Position numbers and translations under genes: made by a program. From Bacteroidota bacterium (lineage in GTDB: Bacteria > Bacteroidota > Bacteroidia > Cytophagales > Cytophagaceae), in NCBI GenBank assembly GCA_023458555.1, contig JAEWYS010000012.1:1-44632 (forward strand): 44,632 nt of DNA. Reading direction: 5' to 3'. The number at the start of each line of letters is the position of its first letter. The stretch's first letter is position 1. Positions 23,725 through 32,122 of this stretch are shown here, piece by piece. Under the pieces are notes generated by a model. It saw nothing but the letters and a program-made list of their open reading frames with translations. It was not told the DNA's origin and searched no databases.

Positions 23725-25104
23725 ATGATAACCAACTACCAGAATATTTACCTGATTGGCATAGGAGGGATAGGTATGAGCGCACTAGCCCGCTGGTTTA
23801 ACAGCCAGGGGTTTGTGGTGGGTGGTTATGATCTTACCTCGTCGTCTCTTACTGCTCAGCTGGAAGCAGAGGGTATTGAGATCCATTATGAAGATTTGGG
23901 AGAAAATATCCCGGAGATATTTAAAGACTCACGGACCCTGGTGATTTATACGCCGGCTGTGCCGCAGTCTCACGGAGAGCTCACCTATTTCAGGTCTGCA
24001 AACTATGACGTGCGTAAGCGCTCTGAAGTGCTTGGTATGCTTACACGGTCGTTTTATACAATAGCAGTGTCCGGTACACATGGCAAGACCACTACCTCAT
24101 CTATGGTGGCCCACATTCTGAAAGAATCCGGAAAGAATGTGTTTGCTTTTATCGGTGGTATTGCCAGAAATTATGAATCCAATCTTCTGCTCGGAGACTC
24201 CGCTCTCGGCGATGCAATTATGGTAGTGGAGGCAGATGAATATGACCGTTCTTTTTTGCAGCTGTATCCGAATACGGCAATCATTACCAGCATGGATGCT
24301 GATCATCTTGATATTTATGGTGATGACAGTAAGGTTATAGACTCGTTTAATGCATTTGCAGCGCAGGTGGCTTCTGACGGTTGTATTATCTGCCGGGAAG
24401 GCTTGCCTTTGAAGAATGATAACTTCGGTCGAAGAATGATGAGTTTCGGACAAGGAAACAGCTCTTTGCAAATAGCTAATATCAGGATCAGGGACGGCGC
24501 TTTTGAGTTTGATATAGAAGGTGCCGAAACTGCGAAAGGTTTCAGAATACATCTGCCCGGAAGACACAATGTATACAATGCGGTGGCTGCATTTGCTGCT
24601 GCACGTGAAGCAGGGGTCGGGGTCATTGATATAAAGAAAGCACTTCATTCATTCAAAGGAGTTAAAAGGCGCTTCGAAACGATTTATTCGGATGAGAGTC
24701 TGGTATATATTGATGATTATGCACATCATCCTGCAGAGATTGAAGCCACGTTGAGCGCTGCCAGAGAGTTGTATCAGGGAAGAAAAATTACAGTTGTATT
24801 TCAGCCTCATCTGTTTTCAAGAACAAGAGATTTTATGGATGAATTTGCCGGAAGTCTTTCAATCGCTGATGAAGTCCTCTTGCTACCGATTTATCCAGCC
24901 AGAGAGCTGCCGCTTGAAGGCATTACTTCTGAGGTGTTGCTCGAAAAGCTCGCAGTAGAAAGTAAGAGCGTTATTGGTAAAGACCAGCTGATTGACAAAA
25001 TAAGAGTTCTTGAAACAGATATACTGATTACCATGGGAGCAGGTGATATTGATCGTTTTGTGGAACCGATAAAAAAAGTAGTTAGTCATGAAAAGATGGT
25101 TTAA
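23725..25104 (+). CDS. murC: UDP-N-acetylmuramate:L-alanine ligase MurC
   Basis: This 459-residue Mur ligase adds L-alanine to UDP-MurNAc. Motifs are LIGIGGIGMSALARWF near the start, the P-loop SGTHGKTTTSSMVAHIL at about 116-132, VVEADEYDRSFL, ITSMDADHLDIYGD, DDYAHHPAEIEATL and VFQPHLFSRTRDF. The G-T-H-G-K-T-T P-loop and the HHP block separate MurC from MurD and MurE. Its last 17 bases overlap the start of ftsQ, implying coupled translation. No murB or ddl follows, unlike the E. coli order. Confidence 0.96.
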   Translation: MITNYQNIYLIGIGGIGMSALARWFNSQGFVVGGYDLTSSSLTAQLEAEGIEIHYEDLGENIPEIFKDSRTLVIYTPAVPQSHGELTYFRSANYDVRKRSEVLGMLTRSFYTIAVSGTHGKTTTSSMVAHILKESGKNVFAFIGGIARNYESNLLLGDSALGDAIMVVEADEYDRSFLQLYPNTAIITSMDADHLDIYGDDSKVIDSFNAFAAQVASDGCIICREGLPLKNDNFGRRMMSFGQGNSSLQIANIRIRDGAFEFDIEGAETAKGFRIHLPGRHNVYNAVAAFAAAREAGVGVIDIKKALHSFKGVKRRFETIYSDESLVYIDDYAHHPAEIEATLSAARELYQGRKITVVFQPHLFSRTRDFMDEFAGSLSIADEVLLLPIYPARELPLEGITSEVLLEKLAVESKSVIGKDQLIDKIRVLETDILITMGAGDIDRFVEPIKKVVSHEKMV

Positions 25105-25861
25105 AGACAGCCGTATAAAAAGATATGCAGTCATGTCTTCCATTCTGGCAGGCATAGTACTGTTGATGGGGTTTGTGTCCGGTGAGCAGTCAGACAAAAC
25201 CATAAAAGATATCTATGTGCATGTCGACTATCAGCATGATAATTACTTTGTTGGGAAGTCTGACGTTCTTAACCTGATCACTCTGAGCGGTGCAGATGCG
25301 ATTATTGGTCAATATGTGGATAACATAAGCCTTAAAGAGCTTGAAGTCCGTGTCAAATCCCATAATTTTGTAGAAGATGCGCAGATATATAAAGATCATA
25401 AGGGAAATCTTACGGTCAATGTAACGCAGTGTAAGCCAATAGCGAGAATTATTGATCCCAAAGGTCCTAATGCTTATATTGGAGAGAATGGCAACAGCTT
25501 ACCTTCGTCCGCAAAGTTTACGGCAAGAGTCATGCTTATTGACGGTCCGTATGCGGAGAAACTGAAAAGCACGGAGTTCCTGCAATCAGATAAGGGGAAA
25601 GCGTATTTTGACCTGATTAGCTATATCTCAATGGATCGTTTCTGGAAAGCACAGATAGCCCAGATGACCATTGAAAGAGATGGAGAGATTGTGTTTTACA
25701 CGCAGATTGGCGATCAGAAAATTGAATTTGGAAAACCAGATGATATTGAGGAAAAATTCCGGAAGCTGAAAATCTTTTACAAGCGGATTTACCCTTTTAA
25801 GGGATATAATCATTACAAAAGAGTCAGTCTGAAATTTAAGAATCAGATCGTTTGCGAATAA
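25088..25861 (+). CDS. ftsQ: FtsQ-like divisome protein
   Basis: This 257-residue bitopic protein has a short basic N-terminus, one membrane helix (about residues 10-31), then a POTRA-like region. The latter runs from the IYVHVDYQHDNYFVGKSDVL strand-helix to LKELEVRVKSHNFVEDAQIY, followed by a beta-rich domain. FtsQ binds FtsL and FtsB in the periplasm and links early and late divisome proteins. Sequence conservation is low, but domain order, size and location between murC and ftsA are diagnostic. It overlaps murC by 17 bases, with a 16-base gap to ftsA. A TATTTTTG box in that gap could add weak local transcription of ftsA-ftsZ but lacks a placed TTG. Confidence 0.88.
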   Translation: MKRWFKDSRIKRYAVMSSILAGIVLLMGFVSGEQSDKTIKDIYVHVDYQHDNYFVGKSDVLNLITLSGADAIIGQYVDNISLKELEVRVKSHNFVEDAQIYKDHKGNLTVNVTQCKPIARIIDPKGPNAYIGENGNSLPSSAKFTARVMLIDGPYAEKLKSTEFLQSDKGKAYFDLISYISMDRFWKAQIAQMTIERDGEIVFYTQIGDQKIEFGKPDDIEEKFRKLKIFYKRIYPFKGYNHYKRVSLKFKNQIVCE

Positions 25862-25877
25862 AATATTTTTGTAAAAT

Positions 25878-27185
25878 ATGCAGAAAGATAAACTTGTAGT
25901 TGGCCTGGATATTGGAACCACAAAAATAGTGGCGATGGTAGGCCGTCAGAATGAATATGGCAAGCTTGAAATCCTGGGAATGGGCAGAGCTGTTTCCGAA
26001 GGGGTGATCAGAGGTATGGTAACCAATATCAATACCACGGTAAATGCCATCACAAAGGCGGTCAGAGATGCGGAAGATCAGGCAGGTATTAATATCAAAG
26101 TTGTTAACGTTGGTATAGCCGGACAGCATATTAAAAGCTCTATGCATCATGGCAGCATCACCCGAAATTCTTCGGACGAAGAAATTACCGTTGATGATGT
26201 GAAGCGTCTGAATGCTGATATGTACAAAACCGTCATGCCGTTTGGCAGCGAAATAATACATGTGATGCCTCAGGATTATATTGTTGATTATGAGCCTGGC
26301 ATAAAGGATCCTGTTGGTATGCTTGGGGTTCGTCTGGAGGCTGATTTTCATGTTATTACTGCACAGACCAATGCGATCAACAACATCAACAAATGTGTGC
26401 TTAAAGCCGGACTCGAGATTGAAAGTCTGGTCCTGGAACCACTGGCTTCAGCCATATCTGTATTGAGTGAAGAAGAGAAAGAAGCGGGGGTTGTTCTCGT
26501 CGATATAGGAGGTGGTACCACCGATATTGCAATTTTTCAGGATAATATCATTCGTCATACGGCAGTCATTCCTTTCGGGGGAAATATTATTACACAGGAT
26601 ATTAAGCAGGGTTGTAATGTTATGGTGAAACAGGCAGAGCTTTTGAAGACAAAGTTTGGTAAAGCCTTTGCCGAGGAAGCCAGTCCGAATGAAATGATTT
26701 CTATTCCCGGGCTTCATAACAGGCCGCCTAAAGAAATATCTGTCAAAAATCTGTCGCATATCATTCAGGCCAGAATGGAAGAGATTATTGAGCTGGTACA
26801 TGCCGAGATCATCTATTCGGGCTTTGAAGACCGCCTGGGTGGAGGTATTGTACTTACCGGTGGCGGAGCGCAGTTGCAGAGTTTGCAGCAATTATTTGAA
26901 TATATGACCGGAAAGCCGGTGCGTATTGGCCATCCTAATCAGCATCTGGGAAAGAGCAAGATAGAGGTTGTAAAGAGCCCTATGTATTCTACGGCCGTGG
27001 GACTTGTCCTTACCGGATACAGTTCGATTGATGAAAGAGAAAACAGATATTCCGAATATTATCCCGGCGCAACGGGAGCATCCAGAAGTTCGAAGAAAGA
27101 CTCCGGGGGGCAGATTCTGAAAAAAATGACTGACCGGATCAAAGGACTACTAATTGATGATCTGGATGATAAAAGCAATTATTGA
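25878..27185 (+). CDS. ftsA: FtsA, actin-like Z-ring membrane anchor
   Basis: This 435-residue actin-family ATPase shows the phosphate-1 motif VGLDIGTTKIVAMVG at about 9-23, the SHS2/1C region (about 85-165), phosphate-2 VVLVDIGGGTTDIAIF near 205-220 and the adenosine motif IVLTGGGAQLQ. The C-terminal tail is basic and amphipathic (KKMTDRIKGLLIDDL, about 414-428), the expected membrane-targeting helix. It tethers FtsZ to the membrane. The gene precedes ftsZ by 67 bases. Confidence 0.96.
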   Translation: MQKDKLVVGLDIGTTKIVAMVGRQNEYGKLEILGMGRAVSEGVIRGMVTNINTTVNAITKAVRDAEDQAGINIKVVNVGIAGQHIKSSMHHGSITRNSSDEEITVDDVKRLNADMYKTVMPFGSEIIHVMPQDYIVDYEPGIKDPVGMLGVRLEADFHVITAQTNAINNINKCVLKAGLEIESLVLEPLASAISVLSEEEKEAGVVLVDIGGGTTDIAIFQDNIIRHTAVIPFGGNIITQDIKQGCNVMVKQAELLKTKFGKAFAEEASPNEMISIPGLHNRPPKEISVKNLSHIIQARMEEIIELVHAEIIYSGFEDRLGGGIVLTGGGAQLQSLQQLFEYMTGKPVRIGHPNQHLGKSKIEVVKSPMYSTAVGLVLTGYSSIDERENRYSEYYPGATGASRSSKKDSGGQILKKMTDRIKGLLIDDLDDKSNY

Positions 27186-27252
27186 TAAAAGTAAAGCGAT
27201 CCTAACTTAGATTAAACAAAACTCTTTACCGTTAACAGAAAATTTTAAGCCT

Positions 27253-28860
27253 ATGTCTACACCATATAAATTTGATCTTCCCGCTCATCACAAATCCATT
27301 ATAAAGGTAGTTGGAGTCGGGGGTGGTGGCAGCAATGCGGTCAACCATATGTACAATCAGGGCATCAAAGATGTGGAGTTTGTGGTATGTAACACAGATG
27401 TACAGGCTCTGAAAAGCAGTCCGGTTCCAACCAAATTGCAGATTGGCATAGGGTTGACTCAGGGATTGGGTTGCGGTGCGAATCCCGAAACCGGGCACAA
27501 TGCGGCTATGGAAAGTAAGGAAGAGATAAGAGAGTTTTTCAGTGACGGAACAAAAATGGTCTTTATCACAGCAGGTATGGGAGGAGGAACCGGTACAGGT
27601 GCCGCTCCCGTGATTGCGAAGATAGCCAGAGAGCTGGATATTCTTACCGTAGGGATAGTAACATTACCCTTTGGATTTGAAGGTCGCAAGAAGCTTCAGG
27701 CTGCCAAAACCGGTATTGCCGAGCTAAAGCAGTTTTGTGATACCATCCTGGTTATTGTAAATGATAAGCTTTTTGATATCAACGATAATCTTACCATGCG
27801 TCAGGCATTTGAAATGGCTGACAATGTTCTTACTACAGCAGCAAAAAGTATTGCCGAAATCATTACAGTTACCAGCCACGTTAATGTAGACTTCGAAGAT
27901 GTGAAGACGGTAATGAAAAACTCCGGAGCTGCGGTTATGGGATCAGCTGTTTCTAATGGTGAGACCAGAGCACGTAAAGCCGCTGAAGAAGCTATTTGCT
28001 CTCCGTTGCTTGACAATACGGATATTCATGGGGCTAAACGTATTTTGCTTTCTCTGGTATCAGGAGAGGATGCAGAACTTACGGTTAAGGAACTTAATGA
28101 AATTACTTCATATATTGAAGAAAAAGCCGGTGATGAGGCCGAAATGATCTGGGGGCAGGGTATTGATGCAAGCCTTGGTGGAAACATCCGGGTAACTATT
28201 ATTGCTACTGGCTTTGATCATAATTACGAAAAAGCAGATACCGGCCGCAAAAAAATTTTTGATCTCGAAAGAGATCAGAAGCCGGTGGCTATGACTGAAT
28301 CTGCGCAGGTAAAACCCGAAAGCCGTGAAATGTATGTGTATGGGAAACCGGCAGAGGAAAGCCGGCCCTCAGTACAACCGGAGCCTGAACGTTATGCGCC
28401 GAATAATCCGGCCCAGAATCAGTTTGAACAGCAGAATATAATATTCAGACCGGAACCTCAGCCGGAGAGGCCTGTTTATAACAGACCTTCTGAACAGACG
28501 TCATATACGCCTGAAAGCACTGCGATGAATGGTCTGCCATACGAGGATAGAAGTGAACGAAGCAAAGAACCGGAGGTAACTCAGGGACAGTTTGATTTTG
28601 TCAATGAAATGGAAGAAAAGAAGCGTATGTTACAGCAACAGGCAATGGAACGTATCAAGCGATTGAAAAACCTGAATACTCCTTTGGAAATTAATCCGGG
28701 TGATTTTAAAAATCAGCTGGAAGTGCCTGCTTATCTGAGACGCAAGGTCGACTTGCCCGATCAGCCACATTCTTCCGAGAAGAAAATCAGCCGTTTTAAT
28801 CTCAACGATGATAATGAGATACTGGGCAACAATCGTTTTCTCCACGATAATGTTGACTAG
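27253..28860 (+). CDS. ftsZ: FtsZ, tubulin-like division GTPase
   Basis: This 535-residue protein has VGVGGGGSNAVNHM at 20-33, the tubulin signature AGMGGGTGTGAAPVIAKIA at 107-125 and the T7-type NDNLTMRQAF loop, all in the GTPase core (to about 325). A long disordered linker rich in P, E, Q and R (about 355-485) leads to the conserved C-terminal peptide EVPAYLRRKVDL, which in this protein is not terminal. About 30 further residues end RFNLNDDNEILGNNRFLHDN plus VD, a tail I recall as widespread in Bacteroidota. FtsZ forms the Z-ring scaffold. It closes the dcw cluster and is followed at once by a hairpin terminator. Confidence 0.97.
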   Translation: MSTPYKFDLPAHHKSIIKVVGVGGGGSNAVNHMYNQGIKDVEFVVCNTDVQALKSSPVPTKLQIGIGLTQGLGCGANPETGHNAAMESKEEIREFFSDGTKMVFITAGMGGGTGTGAAPVIAKIARELDILTVGIVTLPFGFEGRKKLQAAKTGIAELKQFCDTILVIVNDKLFDINDNLTMRQAFEMADNVLTTAAKSIAEIITVTSHVNVDFEDVKTVMKNSGAAVMGSAVSNGETRARKAAEEAICSPLLDNTDIHGAKRILLSLVSGEDAELTVKELNEITSYIEEKAGDEAEMIWGQGIDASLGGNIRVTIIATGFDHNYEKADTGRKKIFDLERDQKPVAMTESAQVKPESREMYVYGKPAEESRPSVQPEPERYAPNNPAQNQFEQQNIIFRPEPQPERPVYNRPSEQTSYTPESTAMNGLPYEDRSERSKEPEVTQGQFDFVNEMEEKKRMLQQQAMERIKRLKNLNTPLEINPGDFKNQLEVPAYLRRKVDLPDQPHSSEKKISRFNLNDDNEILGNNRFLHDNVD

Positions 28861-28899
28861 TTAGATCAGGAATGGAAATTTCGGATATAGATAGGTTTG

Positions 28900-29424
28900 T
28901 TAGAAAGAAATCAGGTCTCTGACCTGATTTTCTATCAAGCCGTTCAGAAAATTATCACTGATCCTGTCGTCCAGCAGCAGCGTCTCGATCCTGGCAAGGC
29001 GTACTTTATTGGCAAGTACATGCATCCCGAGGTAATGAAGAATGTCTGTGAAATGACTCAGGGCCAGCGCGCCGCCCATTGCACCGGAACCGATCCCGAC
29101 AAGCGCTCCCTTTTTCCCTGCAAAAGGGGAAGGGTAAGACATACCGTCAATAAACAGCTTCAAAACTCCGGGAAAAGAACCATTATATTCTGGTATTACA
29201 AATATAAACTTTTCCGAAATTCTCATTCTGGATATAAGCTCGTTAAACTCTTCATTCTTACCGGTATTTTGATACAGAGTGGTATGAAGGCTATTTTCCG
29301 GCAGCTCGGTCAGACTTATGATTTGACTTTCAACGTTTTTAGTGTCGAGCAGCATCTTATACAGACTGGCAATCTTAAAAGATCTTGAATTGATACGATT
29401 GGTTGCTGATAGTATGGTAATCAT
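28900..29424 (-). CDS. NADPH-dependent FMN reductase (flavodoxin-like)
   Basis: This 174-residue protein of the NADPH-dependent FMN reductase fold begins ITILSATNRINSRSFKIA (phosphate-binding loop with S-A-T-N-R-x-x-S). It carries FVIPEYNGSFPGVLKLFIDG at about 75-94, the P-E-Y-N-G-S-x-P-G-x-L-K family signature, and GSGAMGGALAL afterwards. Such enzymes reduce FMN or quinone-like or azo substrates with NAD(P)H. The true electron acceptor is unknown. It converges on ftsZ and is divergent from mltG over a 68-base region with a perfect palindrome. Confidence 0.85.
   Translation of the reverse strand: MITILSATNRINSRSFKIASLYKMLLDTKNVESQIISLTELPENSLHTTLYQNTGKNEEFNELISRMRISEKFIFVIPEYNGSFPGVLKLFIDGMSYPSPFAGKKGALVGIGSGAMGGALALSHFTDILHYLGMHVLANKVRLARIETLLLDDRISDNFLNGLIENQVRDLISF
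28908..28930. terminator. Hairpin terminator between ftsZ and the FMN reductase
   Basis: AAATCAGGTC at 28908-28917 and GACCTGATTT at 28921-28930 pair perfectly over 10 bp with a 3-base loop, then T-rich sequence in the plus direction. It lies 48 bases after the ftsZ stop and covers the last codons of the convergent reductase gene, so it can end the dcw transcript and double as coding sequence. Confidence 0.7.
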
Positions 29425-29449
29425 GAACTACTTGGACTAATGAATGGAA

Positions 29450-29463
29450 TTGTTGATCAACAA
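29450..29463. promoter_or_regulatory. Perfect palindrome, candidate operator between FMN reductase and mltG
   Basis: TTGTTGATCAACAA is a perfect 14-bp palindrome in the 68-bp space between two divergent genes. It overlaps the TTG at 29453-29455 that would be the -33 element of mltG. The symmetry suggests a dimeric repressor site that could control both genes. Confidence 0.5.
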
Positions 29464-29483
29464 CAGGAATTTTCTTATATTTA
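29453..29483 (+). promoter_or_regulatory. Probable mltG promoter
   Basis: TTG at 29453-29455, a 20-base spacer and TATATTTA at 29476-29483 match the Bacteroidota consensus in 7 of 8 bases of the -7 box. The start would be close to the ATG at 29493, leaving almost no leader. Confidence 0.5.
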
Positions 29484-29492
29484 GTTATACGT

Positions 29493-30554
29493 ATGGGTAA
29501 AAAAAGAACAAAATCTGTACAATCCGGTACGTTTCCCGGTTTATGGTGGAAATCCGGAGCCAGCCTGTTTATTTTTTTGCTGTTATTTGCCTCATACAAA
29601 ATTATTCTTGTTCCAAATATAGCTTTTCAGGCTGACAAACATCTCTATTTGGTAAAAAATCCTGTTTCTGTCCATGCTCTTGCTGATACATTAAAAAGTC
29701 ACGGAGTGATTAAGAGTAGCCTGTTATTGAGATGTATGGCGGAGCTACGGGGTGTCAGCCAGATTAATAAGGGACTTTATACATTCAGGAAAAACTGGAA
29801 TAATTTTAAAATCATTAGCGAGCTGTCCAGAGAGACTTCCCCTCATTATGTCCGGGTAGAGGTACCTTCGTATAAACTGAGAAAGAATGTGGTGGAAAAA
29901 GCTTGTCTTCATCTCAAAAAAGTAAATAAATCAGAGGTATGGTCTCTGCTTAGAGACCCGGTTTTTTTGGATAGTCTGGGTTATACGAAAGAAAATGTAT
30001 TTTCCATCTTCCTCCCGGGCGTTTACTATTTGCCGGCTGATATAACTGCCAGAGAGCTTGTCGAAAATCTCCATCATCAATATCGATTCTTCTGGAATGA
30101 AGAACGGCAGGAGAAAGCGGATAAGCTGAAATTATCAAGGGAAGAGATTTCTGTTCTTGCTTCAATTGTATATTCTGAAACAAAAAACAGGAACGAAATG
30201 CCACTTGTCGCGGGAGTATATCTCAACCGGTTGGAGCAGAATATGCGCCTGCAATCTGATCCGACAGTCATTTATGCAGCTCATAAATTCGGAGCTAGGC
30301 GTGTGTATTTTAAAGACCGTAAGATTAATTCACCGTACAATACCTATCGTTATCATGGCTTGCCGCCCGGTCCCATCCACTGTACTCCGTCCTGGGCTAT
30401 AGATGCTGTTTTGGAATATGAGGATCACAGCTATCTGTATTTTTGTGCGAAGGACGATTTGTCCGGGTGCCACTTATTTACCGAGACTTTCGAAGAACAT
30501 AAGCTAAATGCTGATAAGTACCGGAAAGCCCTGGACCGGGCCGGAATTATGTAA
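29493..30554 (+). CDS. mltG: MltG, endolytic murein transglycosylase (YceG-like)
   Basis: This 353-residue protein has one N-terminal membrane helix (about 21-42), a LysM-like region and a C-terminal YceG domain. The latter contains ISVLASIVYSETKNRNEMPL with the proposed catalytic Glu at 229, VAGVYLNRLEQNMRLQSDPT, and NSPYNTYRYHGLPPGPI. MltG cleaves nascent glycan strands in the periplasm and sets their length. It is not cotranscribed with the dcw cluster but lies just beyond it. Length is as expected. Confidence 0.93.
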   Translation: MGKKRTKSVQSGTFPGLWWKSGASLFIFLLLFASYKIILVPNIAFQADKHLYLVKNPVSVHALADTLKSHGVIKSSLLLRCMAELRGVSQINKGLYTFRKNWNNFKIISELSRETSPHYVRVEVPSYKLRKNVVEKACLHLKKVNKSEVWSLLRDPVFLDSLGYTKENVFSIFLPGVYYLPADITARELVENLHHQYRFFWNEERQEKADKLKLSREEISVLASIVYSETKNRNEMPLVAGVYLNRLEQNMRLQSDPTVIYAAHKFGARRVYFKDRKINSPYNTYRYHGLPPGPIHCTPSWAIDAVLEYEDHSYLYFCAKDDLSGCHLFTETFEEHKLNADKYRKALDRAGIM

Positions 30555-30651
30555 AAGCACATATCAGCCAGGACTGGTCAATAATAATGAGCTTGTCAGA
30601 TTCTGCAATTGGATATTATTAGTAGTATAGTATATATGAAGTAAGGGAGTA

Positions 30652-32094
30652 TTAATGCTCTGTCACAGATTCCGAGCGGGAGTTTGCTATTGTGGGATCC
30701 CAGTTCAGAGGTATTAGTTTTTTTAGAAATGTATGATATACTTTAATGCCGTCTTCCAGGCTTTGCAGACTGATACGTTCGTTTTCTGCATGAATACTTT
30801 TTAGTTCGTCTTCAGTAAATACGGCAGGAAACAAACCGAATACCGGAATCCCTTTGTTGCGGAATATGTAATTGTCGGTAGTGGCCGGAAAAATGATTTC
30901 CAGGTTCAGACTGCTGGGAAAAACTTCCTGCAGAGACTGACAAAGCAGTGAATAATACTCGGGTACATGAGAGCGTGACCCAGTTATTTCTTGATGTTCA
31001 ACACTGATTTTGATACGCCTGTCATTTAGCCTCCGTCTGATTTGCCGGATAAACTGCTTTGGTTCAGTTGTCGGGATAAGCCGGCAATCCAGTACAGCCT
31101 CTATATGCTGACTAATCTGATTATGATCGCCACTGGATGCATTCAGATTCGTGAGGGTGATGGTATTGGTGAAAAATGAAGAAATCATAGGGTCTTTTTT
31201 GATTTCTTTTTTTACAAATGGCTTAAAAGCGAAAAATGTAAAGTTTTTCAGCACAAAACCCTTGATCCCTTTTTCTTCTTTACCAAGCAGTTTCAATGAT
31301 TTAACCGGAATACGGGACAGGATAATTTCCTGCTTGCCGGTCAGAAGCCGCTGAAGAGCAAAAATCATTTCCTTGGATGCATATTCCTTTGGCGGAACTG
31401 ATCCGTGACCGGAACTTTCAAGGTCAAGCCGTAGCTTGAGTACTACTTTTGATTTTTCGGCAGTGGATGTGCCAAAAACAATCTTATCAGGATTGGAGCT
31501 GATCACTCCCCGGACACCACTGCCACCTTCACCAAGCATTAGCTTGATATTTAATTTATCAAGATGATTTTCTGCAATACGCATCGCCCCCCGGTGACCG
31601 CCATTTTCTTCATCGGAAACACATAAAATGCTAATATTAAACGGAAGCTCTTTTCCCTTAAGTAAAGGAAGTATTTGCTGTACAGCTGTGATTTGAGCAA
31701 TTGCCATTCCTTTATTATCTATAGCTCCTCTGCCCCAGATGTATCCATCCTCGATAGCTCCCGAAAAGGGAGGATGTTGCCATAATGCGGAATCTCCGGA
31801 GTGTACTACATCCATATGATTCAGGAAAACGATGTTGGGTTTGCCGGAAGATACCGGGTAAATGGATGCTATAAAGTTATACGATTGATCAGCTGTATCC
31901 AGGATGCTGGTGTACAGACCCTGTGCTTCGCAATAGGCTCTCAGGTATTCACCGGCGCCTCTTTCATTATATTGCAGAGAAGGATATTGTATGTAAGCGC
32001 TGAGAGCGTATACATAATCAGGATGTACGATCTCCTGAGAACGGGAAATAATAGAACTGGTACATAAGAAAAATAAACAGATAAGGAACTTCAT
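30652..32094 (-). CDS. Secreted M20-family metallopeptidase
   Basis: This 480-residue protein has a signal peptide (MKFLICLFFLCTSSIISRSQ) and an M20 dinuclear-zinc hydrolase fold. NIVFLNHMDVV (zinc His and catalytic Asp), WGRGAIDNKG (bridging Asp) and VSDEENGGHRGA (catalytic and zinc Glu) are all present, followed by the dimerisation domain. It should cleave peptides or N-acyl amino acids (carboxypeptidase PM20D1/CPS1-like layout) in the periplasm or outside. A longer reading to 32187 is rejected because it would hide the signal peptide and overlap the trehalase gene. It starts 28 bases after the trehalase stop, so the two form an operon. Confidence 0.87.
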   Translation of the reverse strand: MKFLICLFFLCTSSIISRSQEIVHPDYVYALSAYIQYPSLQYNERGAGEYLRAYCEAQGLYTSILDTADQSYNFIASIYPVSSGKPNIVFLNHMDVVHSGDSALWQHPPFSGAIEDGYIWGRGAIDNKGMAIAQITAVQQILPLLKGKELPFNISILCVSDEENGGHRGAMRIAENHLDKLNIKLMLGEGGSGVRGVISSNPDKIVFGTSTAEKSKVVLKLRLDLESSGHGSVPPKEYASKEMIFALQRLLTGKQEIILSRIPVKSLKLLGKEEKGIKGFVLKNFTFFAFKPFVKKEIKKDPMISSFFTNTITLTNLNASSGDHNQISQHIEAVLDCRLIPTTEPKQFIRQIRRRLNDRRIKISVEHQEITGSRSHVPEYYSLLCQSLQEVFPSSLNLEIIFPATTDNYIFRNKGIPVFGLFPAVFTEDELKSIHAENERISLQSLEDGIKVYHTFLKKLIPLNWDPTIANSRSESVTEH

Positions 32095-32122
32095 ACCTTT
32101 CTTTAACAGACGATCCGTAATT

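Noticed and set aside
24097..24648. Long antisense ORF (183 codons) inside murC
   Set aside because: Lies wholly within a conserved gene, is Cys/His/Ile-rich with no family pattern; it is explained by codon bias of murC.
25864..25871. TATTTTTG between ftsQ and ftsA as an ftsA-ftsZ promoter
   Set aside because: The -7 box fits, but no TTG lies 17-23 bases upstream, and the start would fall on the ftsA ATG; kept only as a remark under ftsQ.
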